Shown here piece by piece: positions 9,285-18,203 of a stretch of 64,000 bases of DNA. The position numbers were made by a program, and so were the translations under genes. The notes below the pieces were generated by a model, which did no database searches, was not told where the DNA came from, and saw nothing but the letters and a program-made list of their open reading frames with translations. Numbering within the stretch: the stretch's first letter is position 1; every line of letters begins with the position of its first letter. Where the stretch lies: contig JAYPOZ010000009.1 of the NCBI GenBank assembly GCA_038131165.1, forward strand, positions 9,825-73,824. Direction: 5' to 3'. The DNA is from UBA6544 sp038131165 (lineage in GTDB: Bacteria; Pseudomonadota; Alphaproteobacteria; UBA8366).

Positions 9285-10574
9285 CTAATCAGTCGAAGCA
9301 GTCTCCGACGGTATCTGGGGGGTCACCCGCAGCGAGACGATTTGGTTGCGCTGACGGCGCAGAATCTCGAACCGGAAGCCATGAAAATTAAACACCTGCC
9401 CTGGCTCCGGTATCATCCGGGATTCATGAAGCACCAAGCCCGCAACCGTCGATGCCTCGTCATCCGGCAGGTACCATTCGAATTCCCGGTTGAGATCGCG
9501 CAGCGTGACGGTTCCATCCACGATGTAGGAGCCGTCGGGTTGAGGTCGCACGCCACGGACGATCGTATCGTGCTCGTCGTCTATTTCGCCGACGATCTCC
9601 TCCAGGATGTCCTCCAGCGTCACGATGCCCATGAAGGCGCCGTATTCGTCCACGACATTGGCAAAATGTTCGCGCCGCTCGCGGAATGCCAGCAACTGGT
9701 CCAAAAGCGTCGTCGTCTCGGGGATAAACCAGGGCTGAACCGACAAGGAGACGATATCGATACCCTCGACGTCCCCGCGGCGCGCGCCGAATTCGCGCAG
9801 CAGGCTTTTTACGTGGAGGATGCCGACGATATCGTCGGCGTTGCTGCGGTAGAGCGGCAATCTGGTAAACGGGCTGTCGAAGACGAGCTGCAGGATTTCC
9901 GAAGTCGGGAGGTCCGCGTCGATCATGGTCACGTTCCGGCGATGGGTCATCACCTCGCCCACCTCGACGTCGTCCAATTCAAGAATGCTGTGCAGCATCT
10001 GGCGTTCGTGGCGTATCTCCGGCTCCGGCCCCTTATGCAAGGCGATCGCCCCGCGAAGCTCCTGCTCGCTTTCCTCTCGGTCCACGCCTTCGGCAAATTC
10101 AACCCCGAACAGTTTCAGCGTCGCATTGATGAACACGTGAATTGAATGGGTGATCGGGGCGAACAGAAAGACGATGACGCGGATAATGGGCGCCACCATA
10201 AGCGCTGTTTTGTCGGCGCGCGCCAAGGCATAGGTCTTCGGCGCAACCTCCGCGAAAATCAGTACCAGCAAAGTCATCACAATGGTCGCGTAGACGACCC
10301 CGGCATCGCCCAGCAGAAACAGAAACGCGGTCGTCGCGAGCGAAGTCGACAATATGTTGACCAGATTGTTGCCGAGCAGAATGGCGCCGATCAGACGTTC
10401 CCGCTGTTCGTAAAGCGCCAAGACAATCATCGCACGGCGGTCTCCTTGCCGCGCCAACTCATGCATGCGCGGCAGCGATGCGCCGGTCAACGCCGTCTCG
10501 GACCCCGAGAAGAAGGCCGACAGAATCAACAGCACGAAAATTGCGCCGCAAAGCAGAACGTATTCCAGACTCAT
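9285..10574 (-). CDS. CNNM/CorC (HlyC-type) membrane transporter
   Basis: A 429-residue membrane protein with the DUF21 module (four hydrophobic segments, including ILLGNNLVNILSTS and LIFAEVAPKTYAL), two CBS domains (around residues 205-325, with MTHRRNVTMID and VDEYGAFMGIVTLEDILEEIVG) and a C-terminal CorC_HlyC domain. This family is linked to magnesium or cobalt efflux, and the older haemolysin label has little support. Its ATG overlaps the aroB stop as ATGA at 10571-10574, so it is translationally coupled to the aroK-aroB unit. Confidence 0.9.
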   Translation of the reverse strand: MSLEYVLLCGAIFVLLILSAFFSGSETALTGASLPRMHELARQGDRRAMIVLALYEQRERLIGAILLGNNLVNILSTSLATTAFLFLLGDAGVVYATIVMTLLVLIFAEVAPKTYALARADKTALMVAPIIRVIVFLFAPITHSIHVFINATLKLFGVEFAEGVDREESEQELRGAIALHKGPEPEIRHERQMLHSILELDDVEVGEVMTHRRNVTMIDADLPTSEILQLVFDSPFTRLPLYRSNADDIVGILHVKSLLREFGARRGDVEGIDIVSLSVQPWFIPETTTLLDQLLAFRERREHFANVVDEYGAFMGIVTLEDILEEIVGEIDDEHDTIVRGVRPQPDGSYIVDGTVTLRDLNREFEWYLPDDEASTVAGLVLHESRMIPEPGQVFNFHGFRFEILRRQRNQIVSLRVTPQIPSETASTD

Positions 10575-11689
10575 GCCGAGATCGCCTCCGCCAGGACCGC
10601 TAGAACCTGATCGTCCGCGACGTCGCGGCTGACAAATGCATCGCCGATGCCACGAGTCAGGATGAAGGTCTTACGCCCGCCGCGCGTCTTCTTATCTTTC
10701 TCCATATGCGACAACAGCCGGTCGGGGGCCCAAACGATGCCTTGTCCCACCGCTCTCATGTCGTGCTCCAACCCAACCGCCGCAAAATGCCGGCGAACCC
10801 GGTCCGCATCGGTGGCCGGACAGAGGCCCAGCGCAACCGAAAGATCGAAGGCGAGCCCCATACCGATGGCCACCGCTTCGCCGTGCAGGAGGATATCGCC
10901 AAAGGCCGTCTCCGCCTCCAACGCATGGCCGAACGTATGGCCAAAGTTTAAAAGCGCCCGTCGGTCGGCCTCGCGCTCGTCCTCGGCCACGATCGCCGCC
11001 TTCGCCTGACAACTCGCCCTGACAGCAGCCCGGCGGGCCGCCAGGTCGCCCTCAATCAGAGCACTGCCGTGGCCTTCCAGCCACTCGAAGAAGTCGGCAT
11101 CTGCGATCAAGCCGTATTTTACGATTTCCGCATAGCCCGCCAACAATTCGCGGCGCGGTAGGGTGTCGAGAACGCCCATGTCGGCCAGGACCAGACGAGG
11201 CTGATGGAAAGCACCGACGAGGTTCTTGCCGTGCGGCGTGTCGATGGCCGTCTTGCCGCCCACCGAACTGTCCACCTGGGCAAGCAAAGTCGTCGGAATC
11301 TGGATAAAATCGATACCCCGCAAGGCAACCGCCGCCGCAAATCCGACAATGTCTCCGATGACGCCCCCTCCCAGGGCGATCAACTTCGTCGACCGGTCGA
11401 TACCACGAGACAACAATTGGTCGAGCAAGCATTCGAAATGCCTGAAATCCTTGGTCTGTTCTCCGGGCGGCAGGACAATGGTGTCGAATTCGACCCCGGC
11501 ATCCTGCAATGAGCGGCTCAGAGTTTCGAGATGCAATTCGGCGACCGTCTCGTCGGTAATGACGACCGGTTTCGATCCTGCCAAAATTTCGGGCATCACT
11601 TCGCCTGCGCGGGCCAATACACCGTCGCCGATGACGATATCGTAGGACCGGTCCCCGAGTTCGACTCTTATCGTTTCACTGTCTGTCAT
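10571..11689 (-). CDS. aroB: 3-dehydroquinate synthase AroB
   Basis: AroB converts DAHP to 3-dehydroquinate, the second step of the shikimate pathway, using NAD and a metal. The 372-residue protein has the NAD-binding GGGVIGDIVGFAAA segment, the IPTTLLAQVDSSVGGKTAID active-site block, and LNFGHTFGHALE with metal-binding histidines. The start at 11689 makes ATGA with the aroK stop, indicating coupling; an upstream ATG at 11710 would reach into aroK. Its own stop overlaps the start of the CNNM transporter in the same way. Length and motifs are standard. Confidence 0.96.
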   Translation of the reverse strand: MTDSETIRVELGDRSYDIVIGDGVLARAGEVMPEILAGSKPVVITDETVAELHLETLSRSLQDAGVEFDTIVLPPGEQTKDFRHFECLLDQLLSRGIDRSTKLIALGGGVIGDIVGFAAAVALRGIDFIQIPTTLLAQVDSSVGGKTAIDTPHGKNLVGAFHQPRLVLADMGVLDTLPRRELLAGYAEIVKYGLIADADFFEWLEGHGSALIEGDLAARRAAVRASCQAKAAIVAEDEREADRRALLNFGHTFGHALEAETAFGDILLHGEAVAIGMGLAFDLSVALGLCPATDADRVRRHFAAVGLEHDMRAVGQGIVWAPDRLLSHMEKDKKTRGGRKTFILTRGIGDAFVSRDVADDQVLAVLAEAISA

Positions 11690-12240
11690 GTCGAATGATT
11701 GTCCTGGCAATAGGTTTCCAGCGCCGCAATGACACGATCAACCGTGGCACTCCGCGGCCCGTCCGTACTGTCCACCGCGAGGTCAGCCTCGCTATAGACG
11801 GGAGAGCGCTCCTCGATCAGGGCACGCAATGTCTCGCGCGGATTGTCGGTCTTCAGCATCGGCCGGTTTCCGCGCCGGCTGACGCGCCGCCAAAGCGTCT
11901 CGAAATCGGCCCGTAGCCAGACCGATATCGCGCGCTCCTTGATGGCCGCGCGCGTCTCCCGGTTCATGAAGGCGCCGCCGCCCGTCGCGACCACCCTGAC
12001 GGGCCCTTCGAGCAATCGCAAGATGACCCGACGTTCGCCCTTGCGAAACCCCTCTTCCCCATGCAACTCGAATATATCCGGTATGCTGCATCCCGCCGCA
12101 GCTTCGATCTCCGTATCCGCGTCCGCGAAGTCGAGCCCAAGCCGGTCGGCAACGCGTCGGCCAATGGCGCTCTTGCCGGCTCCCATCATACCGACCAGAA
12201 CCAGAGGTTTACGCAGCAACAATTGTTCTCGAGGAGACAT
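11686..12240 (-). CDS. aroK: Shikimate kinase AroK
   Basis: AroK phosphorylates shikimate with ATP. The sequence has a P-loop GMMGAGKS (residues 17-24 from the ATG at 12240), the substrate-binding DADTEIE and FRKGER segments, GGGAF, and a lid RRGNRPML. I used the ATG at 12240, giving 184 residues, the usual length. The frame is open upstream to a TTG at 12309, which would add 23 residues, and the true start is uncertain because neither has a strong ribosome site. It is first in a tightly overlapped unit with aroB and the CNNM gene. Confidence 0.93.
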   Translation of the reverse strand: MSPREQLLLRKPLVLVGMMGAGKSAIGRRVADRLGLDFADADTEIEAAAGCSIPDIFELHGEEGFRKGERRVILRLLEGPVRVVATGGGAFMNRETRAAIKERAISVWLRADFETLWRRVSRRGNRPMLKTDNPRETLRALIEERSPVYSEADLAVDSTDGPRSATVDRVIAALETYCQDNHST

Positions 12241-12399
12241 TTCAAATGCATCCGCCGCAGCGGGTAGGCCGTTGAACAGCGCAATTTGCGCCTTTAAACT
12301 GTCGCACAATTGCCATAGTCAGTGTCTAGCGTAAAGTCCGATCACGCATATACCGCAGCTGTCGCGTTCGATAAACGTCGTTAAATCAGAAAGTTTGCA

Positions 12400-12540
12400 A
12401 TGAGGCGACTGGTCACAATCATTATTCTCACGTTCATCATCTTTGTCGGCGGAGGCTTGGCCTTCTTGGCAACCTGGGACATCCCGGCACCTTCGCACCA
12501 GGTTGAGAAAACACTCGATGATTCCCGCTTCCCTCGCTAG
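12400..12540 (+). CDS. Small single-span membrane protein, 46 residues
   Basis: A short frame, MRRLVTIIILTFIIFVGGG then LAFLATWDIPAP, ending in VEKTLDDSRFPR. It has two basic residues, a hydrophobic span of about 20 residues, a Trp, a Pro-rich junction and a short charged tail, which is the profile of a real one-span inner-membrane peptide. I recall similar short proteins at this position in other alphaproteobacteria, but cannot check. It overlaps the start of the next gene by 23 bases in another frame, which suggests translational coupling. The ribosome site is weak. Function unknown. Confidence 0.62.
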   Translation: MRRLVTIIILTFIIFVGGGLAFLATWDIPAPSHQVEKTLDDSRFPR

Positions 12541-14392
12541 GGTCCCGCTCGCGCTCGCCTTTGTCGCCTTTTCCGCCACGGCCTGGGCTCAAGGTCCGAT
12601 CAATTTGACGCCGGCGCCCGAACAAGAAGACCGGCTGTCGGCGCCATCCAGGGAACAAACCGGCCCGCTGCGCCTGACCCCCAAACGGAGCGCGCCCCCC
12701 GTCTTGCCGCGCAGAGAGACCAACCGGGATACAGCACCCGTCGAAAGCGCCGCCGGGAGCAAGGCCGAGGCCTCCGGATACGGCGTCGTTCAGGTGCAGG
12801 GATTGTCGGAAATCGACGAGAATTCACTGGGAATTCTGTCCTTGGAAGACGGCGGGTTCGGGATCGACATGTGGCAAGGAACGCCGCGCGCGGTGATCGA
12901 GCGCTTGTTACCGCAAATTCCGATCGCGATCCGGTCCGCCGCGATGCGCGATCTCGCGATACGGCTGCTCCTGTCTTCCGCGGCGATGCCCGCCTGGCCG
13001 GACGGCACCCCGCAACCGCCCGGACCAAGCCTCATCGCCCAACGTATCTCGATGCTGCAATCGATGGGTGCATTCAAGGATGCCGGCAAACTGACGGCGA
13101 TTGCCCCGCAGCGTTCCAGCGATCCGGTGCTCTTGCGCCTGCAGGCGGAGGATCGGCTTTATGCCAACGATTACGGCAGAGCGTGCGAGATCGTTGCGGG
13201 CGTGGGCGATCATCTGGCTCGGCCGTACTGGCAGAAACTCTTGGTCTTCTGCCAGACATTACAGGGGAACACAGCGGACGCCGCTCTGGGCGCCAGCCTG
13301 TTGGCCGAAACGGCGGGCGCCGAGGACCAGGCCTTCATTGCGTTGATCGACCGTCTCACCAAGGTCGCCAGCGGCCCGATCGACAGTCTGCGGAATCCCA
13401 ACGCGCTGCACTTGGCGGTGACGCGGACCGCGAAGATCGAGATTCCCAGCGATGCCATCGAGACCGCGGTTCCGGCAATCCAGCGGGTCATCGGCGTCAG
13501 TCCCAATGCACGGCTGGAAACGCGCCTGGCGGCGGCGGAGATCGCGGTCGAGCTGGGCGCGCTGCCGGCGGCGCGGTTGGCGGAAATTTACATGGCGGAG
13601 AAGTTCGAGGCGGACGAATTGAACAATGCCCTGAGCCTGGCCGCCGCAGACCGCTCGCCACGCGGCCGCGCCGTGCTGTTCCAATCCGGCCAGGTAGAGA
13701 CGGTACACATGGCCCGTGCCGCCGTCATTTCGAAAGCCCTGGAAATCGCGATCGAGGAAGGACGCTATCTCCAGGTCATCGATCTCTACCGCACGCCGCT
13801 GGCGAATCTCGCCGCCGCCTCTCAAATGCAGTGGTTCGCGGCCGAGGCGGCGCGCGCGCTCTATGCGCTCGACCGCCCCCTGCCGGCGCGTAACTGGATG
13901 GCCGAGCTGCGCCTCGCGGCGGCGCGCGATCCCGAGGCCAAGCGGGCCCTGGACGGGCTTTGGTATTTGGCGTTGCTGACCGATTCCGAAGTCACAAGCC
14001 AAGATTTCGAGCCGCATCTCTTTGCCTGGCTCGACCACCACCAATCGAAGTTCGGTGCCGGATGGACCAAGCGCGCGGCAACGGGACTGCGGCTGCTGGA
14101 TGCGCTCGGCTTCGACGTGCCGGACGAGGCCTGGTGGCGCGTTCTTGACCGGACCGGCGAGGCAATCGCCAGACCCGATAACGCGGCCCTTCTCACGGCC
14201 CTGACGCGCGCCGCGGCAGGCGGACGGCGCGCCGAGACGGTCATGCTGGCGCTTTTGGCGATTGGCGAGAGTGCCAACCGAAATATCGATACGGAAACCG
14301 TCGCGACCATCGTCGAAGCGCTCCGGCGGATCGGCCTGGAGAAGGAAGCCAAACGACTGGTCCTCGAAACCGCCGCCACAAAGGGCCTTTGA
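12518..14392 (+). CDS. Large exported protein with helical-repeat-like body
   Basis: A 624-residue protein starting with a signal peptide (MIPASLARVPLALAFVAFSATAWAQ, cleavage after AWA). A Pro- and Arg-rich low-complexity segment follows (to about residue 85), then a long Ala- and Leu-rich helical body with no membrane spans, resembling TPR-like solenoids without a clear repeat register. I chose the ATG at 12518 because the signal peptide begins there; an upstream in-frame ATG at 12443 would add 25 polar residues. It overlaps the small membrane ORF and ends 33 bases before xerD. I believe related proteins sit upstream of xerD in other Rhodospirillales, but the function is not known to me. Confidence 0.72.
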   Translation: MIPASLARVPLALAFVAFSATAWAQGPINLTPAPEQEDRLSAPSREQTGPLRLTPKRSAPPVLPRRETNRDTAPVESAAGSKAEASGYGVVQVQGLSEIDENSLGILSLEDGGFGIDMWQGTPRAVIERLLPQIPIAIRSAAMRDLAIRLLLSSAAMPAWPDGTPQPPGPSLIAQRISMLQSMGAFKDAGKLTAIAPQRSSDPVLLRLQAEDRLYANDYGRACEIVAGVGDHLARPYWQKLLVFCQTLQGNTADAALGASLLAETAGAEDQAFIALIDRLTKVASGPIDSLRNPNALHLAVTRTAKIEIPSDAIETAVPAIQRVIGVSPNARLETRLAAAEIAVELGALPAARLAEIYMAEKFEADELNNALSLAAADRSPRGRAVLFQSGQVETVHMARAAVISKALEIAIEEGRYLQVIDLYRTPLANLAAASQMQWFAAEAARALYALDRPLPARNWMAELRLAAARDPEAKRALDGLWYLALLTDSEVTSQDFEPHLFAWLDHHQSKFGAGWTKRAATGLRLLDALGFDVPDEAWWRVLDRTGEAIARPDNAALLTALTRAAAGGRRAETVMLALLAIGESANRNIDTETVATIVEALRRIGLEKEAKRLVLETAATKGL

Positions 14393-14425
14393 AACATCAA
14401 CGACCTCAGCGACATTTTCCTGGAG

Positions 14426-15301
14426 ATGATGGCGGCCGAACGCGGCGCCTCCGAGAATACACGCGCGGCCTATGAGCGCGATCTCACGGATTTCCTGGGC
14501 TGGCTGAGACAGCGCGGCAAGACCGAGACCGAGGCCGCCAGCGCGGATATACGGGACTTTCTGTCGGCGCTCGCGGCACGGGGCCTCGCCCCCTCGAGCA
14601 GCGCCCGCAAACTGTCGACCCTGCGGCAGTTCTTTAAGTTCCTGCATGCCGAAGACTACCGTCCCGACGATCCCACGGCGGTCGTCGACAGTCCGCGCCG
14701 GGGCCGACCGCTGCCCAAGGTCCTCAGCGAGGCCGAAGTGGATCGGCTGCTTTCGGCGGCGCGCGCCGTCGGGGATGCGGCGGGCGACCGGCTCGTCGCG
14801 ATGCTCGAGTTGCTCTATGCGACCGGCTTGAGGGTCTCCGAACTGGTCGGCCTGCCGCTCAATGCGGTGATCGGCGACCGCCAGGTCCTGTTGGTCACGG
14901 GCAAAGGCAATAAGGAACGCCTGGTGCCGATCACCGGCGAGGCGCGCGACGCGGTCGACGCCTATCTCGAAACCCGCCCGACTTTCCTGCGCGATGGCGC
15001 CGAATCGAAATGGCTGTTTCCGTCGCGCGGCAAGGAAGGCCACGTCACGCGGCGGCGCTTCGCCCAGATGCTCGACGGACTCGCCCGCGACGCCGGTCTC
15101 GACCCGCGCCGGGTCAGCCCGCATGTGCTCCGCCATGCCTTTGCCAGCCATCTGCTCGCGAACGGCGCCGATCTGCGGCTGGTTCAGCAAATGCTCGGCC
15201 ACGCGGACATCTCGACGACGCAGATATATACCCATCTGCTCGACGCCCGCCTGAAATCACTGGTCGGCGATGTCCACCCTTTGGCCAAGAACCGGCACTG
15301 A
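14426..15301 (+). CDS. xerD: Tyrosine recombinase XerD
   Basis: XerD, with XerC, resolves chromosome dimers at dif before division. The 291-residue frame has the SAM-like N-terminal core-binding domain and a catalytic domain with Arg136 (ATGLRVSEL), a Lys in GKGNKERLVP, His233-x-x-Arg236 (SPHVLRHAF), His259 (LGHADISTTQ) and Tyr268 (IYTH). Homology appears to extend upstream of the first ATG: the codons before it read NINDLSDIFLE after the preceding stop at 14390-14392, and XerD proteins usually have a similar FLE stretch. The true start may be a non-standard codon such as ATT at 14414. It is housekeeping here; no element boundaries are seen. Confidence 0.92.
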   Translation: MMAAERGASENTRAAYERDLTDFLGWLRQRGKTETEAASADIRDFLSALAARGLAPSSSARKLSTLRQFFKFLHAEDYRPDDPTAVVDSPRRGRPLPKVLSEAEVDRLLSAARAVGDAAGDRLVAMLELLYATGLRVSELVGLPLNAVIGDRQVLLVTGKGNKERLVPITGEARDAVDAYLETRPTFLRDGAESKWLFPSRGKEGHVTRRRFAQMLDGLARDAGLDPRRVSPHVLRHAFASHLLANGADLRLVQQMLGHADISTTQIYTHLLDARLKSLVGDVHPLAKNRH

Positions 15302-15383
15302 CCGGGCCTGGCAAAGGTCGTTCGCCATTTCTTCCCGTCTGTGCTAATTCAGGAACCCCGGTAACGAGATACGCGCAGGCGGA

Positions 15384-16340
15384 ATGAAAGTCTTTCTGGA
15401 TTTCGAGCAGCAGATCGCCGAACTCGAGAGCAAGATCGAGGAACTTCGGCATCTCTCCGACAGCGGCGGGGTCAATATCGCCGACGAAGTCTCCAAGTTG
15501 CAGACAAAAGCAGACCGGCTCCTGCGATCCACCTATCAGGCGCTGACGCCGTGGCAGAAGGTGCTTGTCGCGCGGCACCCGGAGCGCCCGCACTTTCGTG
15601 ATTATGTCTCGGCCCTGCTGGATGAATACACGCCGTTTTCCGGCGACCGGAGCTTTGCCGACGACAAGGCCATTCAGGGCGGCATCGCACGCTTCCGCGG
15701 GCGCAGCTGCGTCGTCATCGGCCACGAAAAAGGCACCGACACCACCGAACGCGTCTACCATAATTTCGGCATGGCCCGCCCCGAGGGATACCGCAAGGCG
15801 CAGCGGCTGCTGGCCCTGGCCGACCGGTTCGCGCTACCGGTCCTGACCTTCGTCGACACGCCCGGCGCCTATCCCGGCATCGGCGCGGAGGAGCGCGGCC
15901 AGGCGGAAGCCATTGCAAGCTGCATCGACGCCTGCCTCTCGGTCCGGGTCCCCATCGTGAGCACCATCATCGGCGAAGGAGGCTCGGGCGGCGCCATCGC
16001 GCTTGCCACCGCGAACCACACGATCATGCTCGAGCACAGCATCTACTCCGTCATCTCGCCGGAAGGCTGCGCCTCGATCCTGTGGCGCAGCGCCGACAAG
16101 GCGCAGGCCGCCGCCGAAGCCCTGCGTTTGACGGCGCAGGACCTCCAGAAAATCGACCTGATCGACGAAGTCGTATCCGAGCCGGTCGGCGGCGCGCACC
16201 GCGATCCGGGCGCGGTCATCCGCAGCTTGGGCGACCGCGTCGAGTCGACGCTTGGCGTCCTGCTGGCGCTCGACGGCGATGCCCTGCGCCTGCGGCGGCG
16301 CGAAAAATTCCTCGCAATGGGCAAAACGGGCCTGGGTTAG
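15384..16340 (+). CDS. accA: Acetyl-CoA carboxylase carboxyltransferase subunit alpha
   Basis: AccA with AccD transfers the carboxyl group from biotin-BCCP to acetyl-CoA, making malonyl-CoA for fatty acid synthesis. The 318-residue protein starts MKVFLDFEQQIAELESKIEEL, the standard helical N-terminus, and has the GRSCVVIGHEKG, RPEGYRKAQRL and GEGGSGGAIALA blocks of the crotonase-fold carboxyltransferase, including the oxyanion glycines. The length is normal. It follows xerD by 82 bases. Its stop directly abuts that of the convergent enoyl-CoA hydratase. Confidence 0.96.
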   Translation: MKVFLDFEQQIAELESKIEELRHLSDSGGVNIADEVSKLQTKADRLLRSTYQALTPWQKVLVARHPERPHFRDYVSALLDEYTPFSGDRSFADDKAIQGGIARFRGRSCVVIGHEKGTDTTERVYHNFGMARPEGYRKAQRLLALADRFALPVLTFVDTPGAYPGIGAEERGQAEAIASCIDACLSVRVPIVSTIIGEGGSGGAIALATANHTIMLEHSIYSVISPEGCASILWRSADKAQAAAEALRLTAQDLQKIDLIDEVVSEPVGGAHRDPGAVIRSLGDRVESTLGVLLALDGDALRLRRREKFLAMGKTGLG

Positions 16341-17096
16341 TTATTTACCGCCGAGAAACGCGTCGATGACCGCCTGCGGTTCGCCCTTGGCATAGGCTTC
16401 CTGCTGGCCGAGCACACCGGCGCGAAAGGCCTCGTCAAATCCGGACAGAGCGATTTCGCGGAACCTTGCCTTGGTACGGCGCCAGGCGACGGAGGGCTTC
16501 TCGGAGAATATCCCGGCGACCTCGCACGCCTTGGCAAGCACGTCTTCCGCGGCGACCAGATGATTGACGAGGCCGAGCGCATGGGCCTCGTCGGCATCCA
16601 TCAGGCGCCCGGTCATCGAGAGTTCCTGATTCTTCGACCAGCCGAGATGCAGGCTCATCCAATAGGCCCCCATGATGCTGGGGATGCCGGCATTGATCTC
16701 CGGCTGGCCCATGCGGGTGCCCGGATGGGCGATCCGCTGGTCCGAAACCAAGGCCATCTGAAAGCCGCCGCCGGCCGCGACACCGTTCAGCGCCGCGATG
16801 ACGGGCTTCTCCGTCATCAGCATCTGGCGGTAGATGTTGCAAACCGTCCCGAACCAGTCTTCGATCTCGGCCACCTGGACGTTGCGCGCTTCCTTGAGAT
16901 CGACCCCGGCGCAGAACGCGCGGTCGCCGGCGCCGGTCAGCACGATTCCCCGCACGTCGCCGCGGGCGTCGAGATCGATCAATCCGTCCGATATGCCGCG
17001 CGCCAGTTCCATGGTCAGCGCGTTCAACGCCTTCTCGCGGTTGAAGCGGAGAACCGCAATCCCATCCCGAAGCTCGATCTCTACAACATCCGACAC
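16341..17096 (-). CDS. Enoyl-CoA hydratase/isomerase family protein
   Basis: A crotonase-fold enzyme of 251 residues. Visible features are RAFCAGVDLKE (CoA-binding and first oxyanion position), NGVAAGGGFQMALVSDQRIA (second oxyanion loop), and GQPEINAGIPSIMG, where the first catalytic Glu position of classical hydratases is retained. I start at GTG 17096, since AGGAGG lies just upstream and the coding sequence then begins 10 bases after the stop of the upstream gene; an ATG at 17141 would lie inside that gene. It is co-transcribed with the nitronate monooxygenase. The substrate is unknown. Confidence 0.85.
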   Translation of the reverse strand: MSDVVEIELRDGIAVLRFNREKALNALTMELARGISDGLIDLDARGDVRGIVLTGAGDRAFCAGVDLKEARNVQVAEIEDWFGTVCNIYRQMLMTEKPVIAALNGVAAGGGFQMALVSDQRIAHPGTRMGQPEINAGIPSIMGAYWMSLHLGWSKNQELSMTGRLMDADEAHALGLVNHLVAAEDVLAKACEVAGIFSEKPSVAWRRTKARFREIALSGFDEAFRAGVLGQQEAYAKGEPQAVIDAFLGGK

Positions 17097-17106
17097 GCGG
17101 TCCTCC

Positions 17107-18189
17107 TCAAATTGGTTTCGACATTCTCTCGAAATGCGCACCCGCTTCCTCGCTCAGCACCCGCGTCAGGTCGCTGGCACTCATTTCCCGGCCGAGACGC
17201 GCCGACTGGCCGGACCAGAGCGGCGTGAAGTCGCCCGACCCTTTCGCCTCCGCCGCCGCTTTCAATGGCGCCAGCGCGCCGCCCGCTGTCGGGAAGGCGG
17301 GCGCGGCATCGGTCAGCGGGCCGACTTCGCGCATCACCCGGTTCAAAATGCCGCGCGCCGGCCGGCCGGAGAAAATGTTCGTCAATGCGGTCCCGTCGTC
17401 CCGCGCGCCTTTCAGCGCCGCGCGATGGAGATCGCTCACCAGGGATTCCGGCGTGAACAAATAGGCGGTACCGATCTGTACCCCAGAGGCTCCCAGGGCG
17501 AAGGCGGCGGCGATTCCGCGCCCGTCCGCGATGCCGCCGGCCGCGATCACCGGCACGTCAACGGCGTCCACGACCTGGGGCACCAATGCCATCGTGCCCG
17601 CTTGCGCGAAGACGTCGTCGTCGAGGAAAATGCCGCGGTGCCCGCCGGCCTCGTAGCCTTGCGCGATGATCGCGTCGCAGCCCCGCGCCTCCAACCATTC
17701 GGCCTCCGCGACCGTGGTCGCCGAGCTCAGCACCTTGCAGCCCGCCGCCTTGACCCGCGCCAGCAGGGGCGCTTCGGGCAGGCCATAATGAAAGCTGACG
17801 ATCTCCGGGCGCAGTTCCTCGACCACTCTGCAGGTCGTCTCGTCGAAGGGCGCCCGGCTCACCGCCGGCGCCTCCGCCTCGGGATCGAGGCCGAGCTCCG
17901 CGTAATAGGGCCGCAGCCGGTCCTTCCAGGCCCGCGCCGCCTCCGGGTCGGGCTTCGGCGGCGTATGGCAGAAGAAATTCACGTTCAGCGGCGCCCGGGT
18001 CCGCTGGCGGATGACGCCGATCTCGGCGCGAATCTTCTCCGCATCCAGCATCGCGCAGGGCAACGATCCCAGGGCACCGGCCGCGCTCACCGCCGCCGCC
18101 AGCGCGGAACCGTTCGCCCCCGCCATCGGCGCCTGGACGATCGGCACCTCGATGCCGAGGGCGTCGAGCAGTCTGCGGTCCGGCCACAT
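17107..18189 (-). CDS. Nitronate monooxygenase (2-nitropropane dioxygenase) family
   Basis: An FMN-dependent TIM-barrel protein of 360 residues. The N-terminal GIEVPIVQAPMAG motif, IIAQGYEAGGHRG with the conserved active-site His, and the phosphate-binding IAAGGIADGRGIAAAFALGASGVQIGTAYL segment identify the family. Members oxidise alkyl nitronates or propionate 3-nitronate; some are enoyl reductases, so the exact substrate is open. The enoyl-CoA hydratase gene follows after 10 bases and upp precedes by 14 bases, forming one minus-strand run. Confidence 0.87.
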   Translation of the reverse strand: MWPDRRLLDALGIEVPIVQAPMAGANGSALAAAVSAAGALGSLPCAMLDAEKIRAEIGVIRQRTRAPLNVNFFCHTPPKPDPEAARAWKDRLRPYYAELGLDPEAEAPAVSRAPFDETTCRVVEELRPEIVSFHYGLPEAPLLARVKAAGCKVLSSATTVAEAEWLEARGCDAIIAQGYEAGGHRGIFLDDDVFAQAGTMALVPQVVDAVDVPVIAAGGIADGRGIAAAFALGASGVQIGTAYLFTPESLVSDLHRAALKGARDDGTALTNIFSGRPARGILNRVMREVGPLTDAAPAFPTAGGALAPLKAAAEAKGSGDFTPLWSGQSARLGREMSASDLTRVLSEEAGAHFERMSKPI

Positions 18190-18203
18190 ATGCTTGCCGC
18201 CCC

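Noticed and set aside
13259..15235. 658-codon open frame on the minus strand opposite xerD and its upstream gene
   Set aside because: It overlaps xerD, whose catalytic residues are all present, and shows no protein-family pattern.
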